Part shown: piece after piece, positions 44,892-52,432 of the stretch | Layout of the letters: every line of letters starts with the position of its first letter | Numbering within the stretch: position 1 is the first letter of the stretch | Assembly: GCF_052115485.1 (NCBI RefSeq) | Contig: NZ_JBFRGU010000001.1 | Coordinates: forward strand, 682,001-746,000 | Reading direction: 5' to 3' | DNA length: 64,000 nucleotides | Source: Microvirga sp052115485 | Lineage (GTDB): Bacteria > Pseudomonadota > Alphaproteobacteria > Rhizobiales > Beijerinckiaceae | Notes under the pieces: generated by a model | Told to the model about the DNA's origin: nothing | Seen by the model: the letters and a program-made list of their open reading frames with translations, nothing else | Databases searched by the model: none | Translations under genes and position numbers: made by a program

Positions 44892-47630
44892 TCACTCGGC
44901 CAGCACGCGTGTTGGCGGGAAAATCACTTCGACAAGCGTGCCTTCATGCGGGTTGCTCGAAATTTGCAACGCGCCGCGGTTCGCCTCCACCAGAGCCTTG
45001 GTCAGCGGCAGGCCGAGACCGGTTCCCCCGCGCCGATGCGTGGTTGCGATCTGGCGGAACGGCTCCAGAGCTGCCTCGATCTCGCCATCCGTCATGCCGA
45101 TGCCCGTGTCGCGCACGCGGAAGGCGACCTCGCCGCGATCCGTGAGCGCGGTGGAGAGGATCACCTGTCCACCCGCATCCGTGAACTTGATGGCGTTCGA
45201 TACGAGGTTCAACACGATCTGCCGGATGGAGCGCTCATCCGCCACCACCGGGGGAAGCTTCGGCGCGAAGCTCGTGCGCACCACGATACGGTCGCGTGCG
45301 GCCTGCGGCTGGAACATGGCGCTGCAGGATGAGACGAGATCATTGAGATTGACGCTCGTGAAGGTCAAATCCATGCGGCCCGCCTCGATTTTCGCGAGAT
45401 CGAGCAGGTCGTTGACGAGAGAAATGACATGCGCGCCCGAGGCGTGGACGTCTCTCAGATAATCCTTGTAGCGCTCGTTGCCGATGGGGCCGAAGCGCTC
45501 TTCGAGCATCACTTCCGCAAAACCGATGATCGCATTCAACGGCGTGCGGATCTCGTGGCTGATCTTCGCCAGAAAATCGGATTTCTGCGCGGAGCCTTCT
45601 TCGGCGTTGCGCTTCGCCGCCACAAGTTCGCCTTCCGCCTTCTTGAAAGCGGTGATGTCGCGCAATACGGCGCAGAACTTGCGGTGCGGGCCCTCATCCA
45701 CATGACCCATGGTCATGAACAGTGGAATCGCTCCACCCTGACGCACGCGGCCAAGAACTTCGCGACCATCATTGAGAAGGCTCGCGACGCCCGATGTGCG
45801 CAGCCCTTCGAGATAGTCGAGAGCGACGATGTGACTCTCGGGTGCGAGCAACACCGTGATGGCATCGCCCACGACCTCGCGCTGATCGTAGCCGAACAAG
45901 GCCTCGGCGGACCGGTTCAGGGAGAGAATGCGCCCGGTCTCATCGAGAGCGATAACGCCGTCGGTCGCCGTATCGAGGATCGATTCCAGCTCCCGAATCC
46001 GCGATTCCTTCACACGAAGATCCATCTCCGTAGCGCGCAGGCGCTGGCTTGCATCCGGTTCATGAACACGACGAACGAGAAGAAGGCTCGCCGGTTCGTC
46101 GGCCCATACGACCGGGGTGACGCGCACGTCGACGGCGACATTGGCGTTCGCGCTGTTGGTGAGCGCGATCTGCGCTCCTCCCCCTTCCGCATGCAACAGA
46201 GTTGGACTGCCCTTGAAGAGGTGACCAAGGCCGCCTGCCGACGAGATCTCGTCGGCATCGGCATAAGCGGCGAGTTCGAGCAGCGCACGGTTTGTGAAAA
46301 GGATGCGCTCGTCCCGGTGCACGAGTATGCCGATGGGCAGGCGATCGAGCACGGGGTCAGCAACAGCGGGTCGCGGCGGCGGAGGAGCCTCCTCTACCTT
46401 CGCCACGTCCTGGGCCGGCTCAGGTGTCGGCTCAGGCGCAACAGCAGTCGACTCAAGAGCTGCTTCGCTCTCAAGCCGTGCGCCAAGCGCACGCGCGATT
46501 TCACGAAACGCGTTGCGTTCGGTGTTCGAGAGGCCGAGAGAGGCCTCGCCGACGGGCCGAGCCTTGATGACCGGAGTGCTGAGGGGTTCCTCCGGCGTTA
46601 GCGTTTGGGGCACTGGAGCCGGTTCAGCCGGGGTGCTCGCCAGGGACGCGGCGACCTGCTGCTGCAGGATCGCAAACCAGTTGTCTTCGTCCGAAGGCAC
46701 CTCTTGTGAAGGGGCTTCGGCACGCTCAGCTTCGGCCGCTTCCTTTTTATGGGCAACCTCAGCCTCAAGGCTTTGGACGTCAGATTCGATGTAAGGCTCA
46801 GCGGGCTCGGGGGCAGCGGCGAGGTCGGCAGGCACGCGCTCTTGCACAGCATCAAGACGCATCAGGCCAAAGCCGCGAAAACCGACGAGGGATTTGTCCG
46901 GTCCGAAAACCGGCATGCCCGCCCAATCAACGGGCACTTGCTGCGTGCTGTTGTCGATGGACCAGTAAACGACCCGGCCACTCCAGGTTTCGCGACGCGC
47001 GAACAAGGACGCAACTTCGCCATCCGGGTCCTCGACAACGGAGCGCGCGACCTCGACCCAAGTGAGGCCGAGAATATCAGCCGCCATCGGACCGACGGTT
47101 TCTGCCAATTCGGGCGAGATGTGAATGAAGCGCCCTTCTGCGTCGGCCTGCCAGACGAAGCGAACTTTACTCTGCCGCTTCGTTCCCATCTCCACCACGG
47201 GAACGGGTTCTTCGACTGGGGCTCCCGCCCCGCGTGGTAGAGCCTCGCCCTTCGGCGCCGCGCCGATGATAGCTGTAACCAGTACGGCCCCTCCATCGTC
47301 GAGATCGGCCATGCGGCAAGCACAGGTGATCGGCGGCGCGAGTCGGTCGGGATCGAGCCAGAGGCGTTCGAGGCGCATGCCCTGACGCGGAGCCATACCG
47401 GAGGCCAATGCCCGCAATCGGTCGCGCGCTTTCAACGATGCCTCGACCTGTCCGGCCGTATCGGCAAGCGCATTGCGCAGCCCCTCGGCGGTGCGCGATG
47501 CCCACAGAATGCGCTCGGCCGATACGTCCCAGACCAGAATGGCCGGGTTCGATTTCGCCAAGGTCGCGAATGCGGGATCGGCGGCAAGCCGCGCGATCAT
47601 GCTTTCATACCGGTTCGGACTATCCGTCAT
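44892..47630 (-). CDS. PAS-domain sensor histidine kinase of the PdhS/DivJ type
   Basis: 912 residues, no membrane helix. PAS-like domains lie at about 20-120, 150-260, 425-540 and 550-670, with a Glu/Pro/Ala-rich linker at about 265-420. The H-box FLAKISHEIRTPLNAIIGFAE has the phospho-acceptor His near 692, followed by EERFGPIGNERY, a trait of the PdhS/DivJ/PleC group that acts on DivK. The ATPase domain has NAIKF, DTGIG and GGTGLGL. Likely a cytoplasmic or polar cell-cycle kinase. The ATG at 47630 was preferred over a GTG at 47657. No partner regulator is adjacent. Confidence 0.88.
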   Translation of the reverse strand: MTDSPNRYESMIARLAADPAFATLAKSNPAILVWDVSAERILWASRTAEGLRNALADTAGQVEASLKARDRLRALASGMAPRQGMRLERLWLDPDRLAPPITCACRMADLDDGGAVLVTAIIGAAPKGEALPRGAGAPVEEPVPVVEMGTKRQSKVRFVWQADAEGRFIHISPELAETVGPMAADILGLTWVEVARSVVEDPDGEVASLFARRETWSGRVVYWSIDNSTQQVPVDWAGMPVFGPDKSLVGFRGFGLMRLDAVQERVPADLAAAPEPAEPYIESDVQSLEAEVAHKKEAAEAERAEAPSQEVPSDEDNWFAILQQQVAASLASTPAEPAPVPQTLTPEEPLSTPVIKARPVGEASLGLSNTERNAFREIARALGARLESEAALESTAVAPEPTPEPAQDVAKVEEAPPPPRPAVADPVLDRLPIGILVHRDERILFTNRALLELAAYADADEISSAGGLGHLFKGSPTLLHAEGGGAQIALTNSANANVAVDVRVTPVVWADEPASLLLVRRVHEPDASQRLRATEMDLRVKESRIRELESILDTATDGVIALDETGRILSLNRSAEALFGYDQREVVGDAITVLLAPESHIVALDYLEGLRTSGVASLLNDGREVLGRVRQGGAIPLFMTMGHVDEGPHRKFCAVLRDITAFKKAEGELVAAKRNAEEGSAQKSDFLAKISHEIRTPLNAIIGFAEVMLEERFGPIGNERYKDYLRDVHASGAHVISLVNDLLDLAKIEAGRMDLTFTSVNLNDLVSSCSAMFQPQAARDRIVVRTSFAPKLPPVVADERSIRQIVLNLVSNAIKFTDAGGQVILSTALTDRGEVAFRVRDTGIGMTDGEIEAALEPFRQIATTHRRGGTGLGLPLTKALVEANRGALQISSNPHEGTLVEVIFPPTRVLAE

Positions 47631-47767
47631 GAACGGCCTCGCCCCCACTTGCCTCACTGTGAACTTCGAGAGTTTTTAGACCATTCTTCGTCCCCGCGCC
47701 TGTGCGGACGGCGACTTTGACATATTTACCGCTCGCTAAGGTTAACCGGAAGGCCCCTACTTGATTT

Positions 47768-47800
47768 TTGCATTGCACAATTAAATATTGCAGTGCACAA
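47768..47800. promoter_or_regulatory. Twin TGCA-n-TGCA sites upstream of the phasin
   Basis: TTGCATTGCACAA (47768-47780) and TTGCAGTGCACAA (47788-47800) are near-identical, each containing TGCA-n-TGCA, and are exactly 20 bases apart. Position and TGC-rich form fit binding by the PHB-responsive repressor PhaR/AniA; inferred. Confidence 0.55.
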
Positions 47801-47824
47801 TGAAAGCCTTGCAAGGAGAGTGCT

Positions 47825-48199
47825 ATGCCAGAGAAGACCAAAAGTTACGAGATCCCGACCGAAATGCGCGATTTCGCGGAAAAGAGCGTCGAGCAGGCCC
47901 GCAAGGCCGTCGACGGCTTCCTCGGCGCCGCGCAAAAGACCGCCGAAACATTCGAAGGTTCGACGAACTCTGCCCAGGCCAGCGCCAAGGAAGTGACGCA
48001 CAAGACGTTCAGCTACGCCGAGCAGAATATCGCCGCAGCCTTCGACTTGGCCCAAAAGCTCGTTCGCTCGAAGGACCTCAACGAGGCCATGCAGCATCAA
48101 TCCGAGTTCGTGCGTACCCAGCTCGAAGCGATGCAGGCGCAGGTCAAGGAGCTCGGCTCCCTGACGCAGACCGCCATCAAGCAAGCCACCAAGAAGTAA
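47825..48199 (+). CDS. Phasin
   Basis: 124 residues, all helical. MRDFAEKSVEQARKAVDGFLGAA, HKTFSYAEQNIAAAFDLAQKLV and QSEFVRTQLEAMQAQVKELGSL (each read in parts) fit the phasin family, which coats polyhydroxybutyrate granules. An AAGGAGAG site precedes the ATG. Two TGCA-n-TGCA palindromes lie in its promoter region. A second phasin-like gene follows after 33 bases. Confidence 0.92.
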   Translation: MPEKTKSYEIPTEMRDFAEKSVEQARKAVDGFLGAAQKTAETFEGSTNSAQASAKEVTHKTFSYAEQNIAAAFDLAQKLVRSKDLNEAMQHQSEFVRTQLEAMQAQVKELGSLTQTAIKQATKK

Positions 48200-48232
48200 G
48201 CGGAAGTTTTCGTCTTCAGCCAGGAGAAGACC

Positions 48233-48889
48233 ATGGCCGAAACCAAATTGCCTAGCCTAAACCCGGGCCCGAAGACGCCCGCGGTCGCCAAAGCCAGCCT
48301 GCCTCCTCAAAGTCCCGTCGTCGAAGCAAAGGCCCGTGCCCTTCCGGCCGCGTCGGCCGCTCCTGTCTTGCCCGCGGACGTGCAGAAGGCAAAGCCTGCC
48401 GTGAAAACCGTCAAAGCTTCCGTGAAAGAAACGAAGTCTACGGCGAAGGAACCCAAGCCCGTGCTGAAGGTCGCAAAGGCTCCCGTGAAGGCTGCAAAGG
48501 CTCCGGCCCAAGCCGCCACGGTAGCACCCAAAGCCAAGCCTGTGGTGCCCAAGGCCGCTATGCCGCCGAAGCCCATTGTGGAAGTGCCCGGCGAGGCGCT
48601 GCGTCTTGCCCTGACAGAGGCCGCAACCGCGACCACTCACGGCGCGCTTGCAGTAAACGACAAGGTGCTTGCGGCGTTTCGCGCCCAAAGCGATGCGGCT
48701 TTCGATCTCGTACGCTCGACCTTGAGCGCACCTTCAGTCGCAGAGGCCCTTCGCCTTCAGGCCGGTGGTGTGCGGCAGGTTTATGAGACCGCCAGCAGCC
48801 ATTGGAAGGATGTCGCGGAGACGGCCAGGACCTGGATCGACAAGAGCGTCCGGCCGATCCATTCCGTTTGGACGGACCGGTTTCGCTGA
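48233..48889 (+). CDS. Phasin-like protein with Ala/Lys/Pro-rich N-terminal half
   Basis: 218 residues. Residues 1-115 are low-complexity Lys/Ala/Pro/Val with KAKPAVKTVKASVKETKS-type repeats, like histone H1 or the basic tail of PhaF. Residues 118-218 look like a phasin helix domain (NDKVLAAFRAQSDAAFDLVRS; VAEALRLQAGGVRQVYETAS). PhaF has the reverse order. It may link PHB granules to DNA and help share them at division; inferred. GGAGAAG site before the ATG; likely same transcript as the first phasin. Confidence 0.78.
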   Translation: MAETKLPSLNPGPKTPAVAKASLPPQSPVVEAKARALPAASAAPVLPADVQKAKPAVKTVKASVKETKSTAKEPKPVLKVAKAPVKAAKAPAQAATVAPKAKPVVPKAAMPPKPIVEVPGEALRLALTEAATATTHGALAVNDKVLAAFRAQSDAAFDLVRSTLSAPSVAEALRLQAGGVRQVYETASSHWKDVAETARTWIDKSVRPIHSVWTDRFR

Positions 48890-48896
48890 TTTTTCG

Positions 48897-49472
48897 CTAG
48901 ATGCTATCGGGCTGCACCAAAGCGGCCCGATAATGCTCTTGAACGAACGACAGCGGCTGCCCTTCACCGTCTCGCAATAACGCGCGATGTTCCAGAACGA
49001 TTCCTGGCAAACGCTCCTCATCCGGCGAGATTAAAATTCGCGACAAGATCGTTTGCCGTGTGGGCCGAAGAGCGGACACCACCACGCCAAAAGGAATATC
49101 GGTTTTTCCGAGATCGGCTATCATGGGCGGCGTGAGCCGCGCCGGCAGAAACCAGTTCTCCGCGTCCGATAAGCAGACGCCGCCTCGCATGAGACGAACC
49201 CGCCGATAGGCGATCTCGCCTTTGGAGGCGCGAAGCCATTCCTCGGCCAGGCCGCTCTCGCCCTCTCCCAAAGCCGCAAGACGGTCGATGCAGTGCGCCA
49301 CGACCGGCCCGTCGCCGATTCCAAACTCCTCACACCACGTCTGTAGGACCTGCGTTGCGCTGGCGGCCACGCGAAGTCTCCCATCGAGTTCACCGACGAG
49401 ATCATGAACCTGGCTGCTTCTGCTCGGCACGAGGGGTAAATCCGGAATCGCCTGTTTGATCGGAATGAACAC
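48897..49472 (-). CDS. Chorismate-lyase/UTRA-fold-like protein of unknown function
   Basis: 191 residues. The latter two thirds resemble the chorismate pyruvate-lyase/UTRA fold: GEIAYRRVRLMRGGVCLSDAENWFLPARL, FGVVVSALRPTRQTILSRI and EHRALLRDGEGQPLSFVQEHYRA, read in parts. No DNA-binding domain is present, so it is not a GntR regulator. A lyase or small-ligand binding role is possible; not proven. Convergent with the phasin operon, stop codons only seven bases apart. Confidence 0.6.
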   Translation of the reverse strand: MFIPIKQAIPDLPLVPSRSSQVHDLVGELDGRLRVAASATQVLQTWCEEFGIGDGPVVAHCIDRLAALGEGESGLAEEWLRASKGEIAYRRVRLMRGGVCLSDAENWFLPARLTPPMIADLGKTDIPFGVVVSALRPTRQTILSRILISPDEERLPGIVLEHRALLRDGEGQPLSFVQEHYRAALVQPDSI

Positions 49473-49830
49473 GCAACCCCATACGGGCGCGCAAGCCCCT
49501 AGCGCCTATCGCGATATGGGAACCCTTGCAAGCCGACGATGCGAACGAAAAAGAAGGCCCCGCCGTGTGGGCGGGGCCAAGTATCCTCGTTACTCGTCTC
49601 AGTTCGTGGGCTGGAACAAGCCCTCGGATTGAGGCACAGCCAATCTGCAAACGCAACATTATCCGGCAAGATATGGTAAATGGACTGTTAAGTATTTACA
49701 CTTTGTAAAGCACAGTAAAACGACCCCTCAACTTCGTAATTGCGTTATATTATTCAACTCTCTAAAGATCCAAACACAACAGGCAGCCTATCGCCTTGTG
49801 AAATCTAGTATCAAGTACGGAAGAATTGCT
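49473..49830. other. Intergenic region upstream of the outer-membrane protein gene
   Basis: 358 bases. It holds a strong hairpin (49556-49578) with a T run on the minus strand, then an AT-rich stretch (about 49660-49800) that should contain the omp promoter. No protein gene is recognised. Confidence 0.6.
49556..49578 (-). terminator. Rho-independent terminator with no assigned upstream gene
   Basis: Nine-base perfect stem GGCCCCGCC (49556-49564) and GGCGGGGCC (49570-49578). On the minus strand it is followed by TTCTTTTTCG. No minus-strand gene is seen between it and 49830. Confidence 0.75.
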
Positions 49831-50538
49831 ATGCGTAACTCCCTTCTCGGATTGCTCGCCGGTACCGCCGCAATCATCATTGCCGCCTCCTCGGTCAACG
49901 CGGCCGATCTGCCGTCGCGCCGTGCTCCGGCTCCGGTCTATAACGCAGTCCCCGCCTTTACCTGGACCGGCTTCTACGTTGGCGCGAACGCCGGCTATGG
50001 CTGGAACGCAGGCACGAGCCGCCACTACGACCCGGCTTTCGGGTATGTGGGCGGCAACAAGAGCGGCGGCTTCACCGGCGGCGGCCAGGTTGGCTACAAC
50101 TACCAGATGGGCATGTTCGTGATCGGTGCTGAGACGGACCTTCAGTACGCTTCGGTCGGCAACAAGGGTGGCTATTACGGCCCGCTCTATTACCGCGGCA
50201 ATTCGAACGGCTACTTCGGTACAATCCGTGCCCGCGCCGGTCTGGCCATTGATCGCGCTCTCGTTTACGGCACCGGCGGCTTCGCTTACGGCGATGTGGG
50301 CGGCAACAGCGGCAACGACGCGCTCCTCGGCTACCGCCGCGATCGCGACACCAACGGCGGCTACACGCTGGGTGCGGGCGTCGAATACGCTGTCACCGAC
50401 AATGTCACCGCCCGGGTTGAAGGCCTCTATGTGAACCTCGACACCAAGAGCAATTACGCTCTTGGCGGCGTTTACAATGGCCGTCGTGACACCGAATTCG
50501 GCGTCGTTCGCGCTGGTGTGAACTACAAGTTCAACTGA
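49831..50538 (+). CDS. Outer-membrane beta-barrel protein (Omp25/31 type)
   Basis: 235 residues. Signal peptide MRNSLLGLLAGTAAIIIAAS ending SVNAAD. Then LPSRRAPAPVYNAVPAFTWTGFYVGANAGYGW, read in parts, the hallmark start of Hyphomicrobiales Omp25/31-like proteins. Alternating Gly/aromatic strands follow (GGFTGGGQVGYNYQ, YFGTIRARAGLAID) and the chain ends in a C-terminal aromatic-type strand GVNYKFN. Eight-stranded barrel in the outer membrane, structural or porin-like. The ATG at 49831 has a GGAAG site; a GTG at 49798 is less likely. Confidence 0.92.
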   Translation: MRNSLLGLLAGTAAIIIAASSVNAADLPSRRAPAPVYNAVPAFTWTGFYVGANAGYGWNAGTSRHYDPAFGYVGGNKSGGFTGGGQVGYNYQMGMFVIGAETDLQYASVGNKGGYYGPLYYRGNSNGYFGTIRARAGLAIDRALVYGTGGFAYGDVGGNSGNDALLGYRRDRDTNGGYTLGAGVEYAVTDNVTARVEGLYVNLDTKSNYALGGVYNGRRDTEFGVVRAGVNYKFN

Positions 50539-50560
50539 TCTCCAAGTCGAGACCAGATCG

Positions 50561-50591
50561 AAAAGGCCCGGTGTTCGCACCGGGCCTTTTT
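50561..50591 (+). terminator. Terminator of the outer-membrane protein gene
   Basis: Perfect 13-base stem AAAAGGCCCGGTG (50561-50573) and CACCGGGCCTTTT (50578-50590), TTCG loop, then T-rich sequence. Confidence 0.93.
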
Positions 50592-50611
50592 GTTTGCGCA
50601 CCCGTTCGGTC

Positions 50612-50827
50612 GTGACTCAGTTTGAGGAGAATAAGGCACAGGCTTTCCCTCCCCTTGCGGGGAGGGACGAAGGGTGGGGGTCGTCTGCCCGGGTGAAACT
50701 TTCATACGTCTGGCGCTGGAGCAGCCTTCCTATTTGCAGGATCACAGGCAACGCTCTGACTTTTCAACCCCCCACCCCTGCCCCTCCCCACAAGGGGGAG
50801 GGAAGAGCGCAGGCCAAACTGAGTCAC
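50612..50827. mobile_element. MITE-like element with long imperfect terminal inverted repeats
   Basis: GTGACTCAGTTTG (50612-50624) and CAAACTGAGTCAC (50815-50827) are perfect reverse complements. Inside them the arms remain alike for about 60 bases (TTCCCTCCCC-TTG-GGGGAGGG, then GGGTGGGGG). The 216-base element has no coding capacity. It may be a miniature transposable element or a long palindromic repeat; I see no clear target-site duplication. Confidence 0.7.
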
Positions 50828-50895
50828 CACCCATTTTCTTGCAATGCAATCTTTGATTGTAATATCGATCACAGCTCCTGAAAGGTGTGCTCGCT

Positions 50896-51027
50896 ATGAG
50901 ACTAACCTTGTCTTTGCTTCTTCTCTCGCTGTTTCTTGTCTCGCAGGCTTTCGCCCATGGCGGAGGGCTGGATCGCAACGGATGCCACACGAACCGCAAG
51001 ACCGGCGATCGTCATTGCCACCGGTAA
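50896..51027 (+). CDS. Small secreted YHYH-type peptide
   Basis: 43 codons, ATG at 50896 to TAA at 51025-51027. The first 20 residues are a signal peptide (MRLTLSLLLLSLFLVSQAFA), and the mature part HGGGLDRNGCHTNRKTGDRH, ending CHR, matches the YHYH-type small domain found in exported bacterial proteins. AAAGGTG lies eight bases before the ATG. Two cysteines and several histidines could bind metal; the function is unknown. Confidence 0.75.
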   Translation: MRLTLSLLLLSLFLVSQAFAHGGGLDRNGCHTNRKTGDRHCHR

Positions 51028-51070
51028 AATATCCCGATCCGTTCGAATCTTGACGAATAGACAAAATAAA

Positions 51071-51095
51071 AACGCCGGACACGAGGTCCGGCGTT
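51071..51095 (-). terminator. Terminator of rpsU
   Basis: Ten-base perfect stem AACGCCGGAC (51071-51080) and GTCCGGCGTT (51086-51095), with TTTTTATTTTG on the minus strand. Confidence 0.9.
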
Positions 51096-51114
51096 ATCTT
51101 GGATCTTCTTTGAT

Positions 51115-51402
51115 TTATGCTTCCGAGCGCGGTGCGGCGGACGGAGCGCCTGGGCGGCGCGGGCCACCGGCAAAACGAGGCTTCGGCTTTGGAGCGGCGA
51201 TCAGGCCTTCGCGAATGGCCTGCTTACGAGCCTGCTTCCGGGCGCGACGAACTGCCTCACCCTTTTCACGGGCCTTCTTTTCGGAAGGCTTCTCATAAGA
51301 CTTTCTCTGCTTCATCTCACGGAAGACGCCTTCGCGCTGCATCTTCTTCTTGAGAACTCTGAGCGCCTGCTCAACGTTGTTGTCGCGAACGAGTACTTGC
51401 AA
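51115..51402 (-). CDS. rpsU: 30S ribosomal protein S21
   Basis: 95 residues. MQVLVRDNNVEQALRVLKKKMQREGVFREMK, read in parts, is the S21 core, followed by KRKSYEKPSEKKAREK-like sequence and a basic C-terminal extension rich in Arg/Pro/Ala (PKPKPRFAGGPRRPGAP), longer than the 71-residue E. coli form. Binds 16S rRNA near the anti-Shine-Dalgarno end and aids initiation. Has its own terminator. Confidence 0.95.
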   Translation of the reverse strand: MQVLVRDNNVEQALRVLKKKMQREGVFREMKQRKSYEKPSEKKAREKGEAVRRARKQARKQAIREGLIAAPKPKPRFAGGPRRPGAPSAAPRSEA

Positions 51403-51577
51403 AATATGTCCTTACCGAATTGTTGCCGAGCGCCACACGCATTCCCTGCGAAAGGCTGGAACGGCTTGCTACAGCGACCAGAGGATTCTTGAATGGGCGC
51501 GGACTATAACACATTCCGTGAACTTTGCACGTCCTGCTTTTCCCATTCGCCCAAAGCGATTTTCCGAATGCCTGGAA

Positions 51578-51625
51578 TGATTCAGAACAAATGGAAACCG
51601 GTTGTTCGCCCTCATGCAGCATCAA
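51578..51625. repeat. Partial GATC-type repeat, copy D (inverted, palindrome missing)
   Basis: Carries TTCAGAACAAATGGAAACCG, then GTTGTTCGCC and CATGCAGCATCAA, matching the right module of copies A-C. The AGAGTTTGATC palindrome is missing. It lies upstream of rpsU, next to the stop of the downstream-facing small gene. Confidence 0.75.
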
Positions 51626-51627
51626 CC

Positions 51628-51855
51628 CTACCCCCGCGAGCGGGTGAGCGTCTTGATCGGGATGCGGGGCTGGCCCGATTTTTCCGCGATCGCATTGTCC
51701 TGATCTTCGATGATCCGGCGCGCCGGCTCGTCACCGTCGAGACCGCCGACGGCGGACGTCGGCACACGGCGGTTGGAAGATCTCGCACCATTCTCATAGA
51801 GAACGTCGAACAGGACATAGGCGCTCTCGAGCGGCTTCGACTTCTTGCGAGCCAT
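51628..51855 (-). CDS. Small conserved-looking protein of unknown function
   Basis: 75 residues: MARKKSKPLESAYVLFDVLYENGARSSNRRV, a GGLDGDEPARRIIEDQDNAIAEKSG middle and a basic end, each read in parts. Possibly a short alpha/beta protein; no named family. A GGCAG-type site precedes the ATG. The stop lies just before repeat copy D. Coding character looks real. Confidence 0.55.
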   Translation of the reverse strand: MARKKSKPLESAYVLFDVLYENGARSSNRRVPTSAVGGLDGDEPARRIIEDQDNAIAEKSGQPRIPIKTLTRSRG

Positions 51856-51896
51856 CGGGCCTGCCTCTTTTCGTAACTGGGTTCGGCTGCCTGATC

Positions 51897-52097
51897 CTAC
51901 CGAACGCGGCGGACGCTCGTGATCTGCCCTTCGGGCAGATGCCCGGCTTCCTGCTGTTCTTTCGCGATCGCGAGAGCGAGATAGTCTTCGCTTGGGCCGC
52001 CATGGTTCGGCACCACGAAATAGGCAGTGCGTCCGTCATCATAGCTCGCGGCGAACATGACGGATTTGACCGGGGCGGGTTTCCTGAAAGCGAACAT
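51897..52097 (-). CDS. Small protein of unknown function
   Basis: 66 residues: MFAFRKPAPVKSVMFAASYD, then TAYFVVPNHGGPSEDYLALAIAKEQQEAGHLPEGQI in parts. The GGAGAAGG site directly before the ATG at 52097 is strong; a longer frame to 52184 runs through the cspA terminator and is rejected. It lies between cspA and another small gene on the same strand, each with its own start signals. Confidence 0.65.
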   Translation of the reverse strand: MFAFRKPAPVKSVMFAASYDDGRTAYFVVPNHGGPSEDYLALAIAKEQQEAGHLPEGQITSVRRVR

Positions 52098-52154
52098 GAC
52101 CTTCTCCAATGCGCCCCTTTCGGACGCGTTTCTCGCAGATCTTGCGAATAGAAA

Positions 52155-52182
52155 GAGGCCGCACCTAGGCAGGTGCGGCCTC
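52155..52182 (-). terminator. Terminator of cspA
   Basis: Twelve-base perfect stem GAGGCCGCACCT (52155-52166) and AGGTGCGGCCTC (52171-52182), AGGC loop, with TTTCTATT on the minus strand. Confidence 0.87.
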
Positions 52183-52222
52183 AATAAGCGGCGCGATTTG
52201 TCATCACGCCAAAGAGGCGAAC

Positions 52223-52432
52223 TTAGTCAGCCTGAATGTTGCCGACTGCAACCTTACCAGTGCGACGATCTTCCTGAGTGTCGAAGGAGACCTTCTGACC
52301 TTCGCGAAGGCCACGGATGCCTGCGCGCTCAAGAGCGGTAGCGTGGACGAACACGTCCTTCTCGCCGTTGTCCGGCTGAATGAAGCCGTAGCCCTTTTGG
52401 TCGTTGTAGAATTTCACGGTGCCCGTAATCAT
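52223..52432 (-). CDS. cspA: Cold-shock protein CspA
   Basis: 69-residue single cold-shock domain: GTVKFYNDQKGYGFIQPD (RNP1), KDVFVHATALERAG (RNP2) and GQKVSFDTQEDRRTGKVAVGN. Binds single-stranded RNA as a chaperone. AAAGGA site 11 bases before the ATG. Followed by a strong terminator. Confidence 0.96.
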   Translation of the reverse strand: MITGTVKFYNDQKGYGFIQPDNGEKDVFVHATALERAGIRGLREGQKVSFDTQEDRRTGKVAVGNIQAD

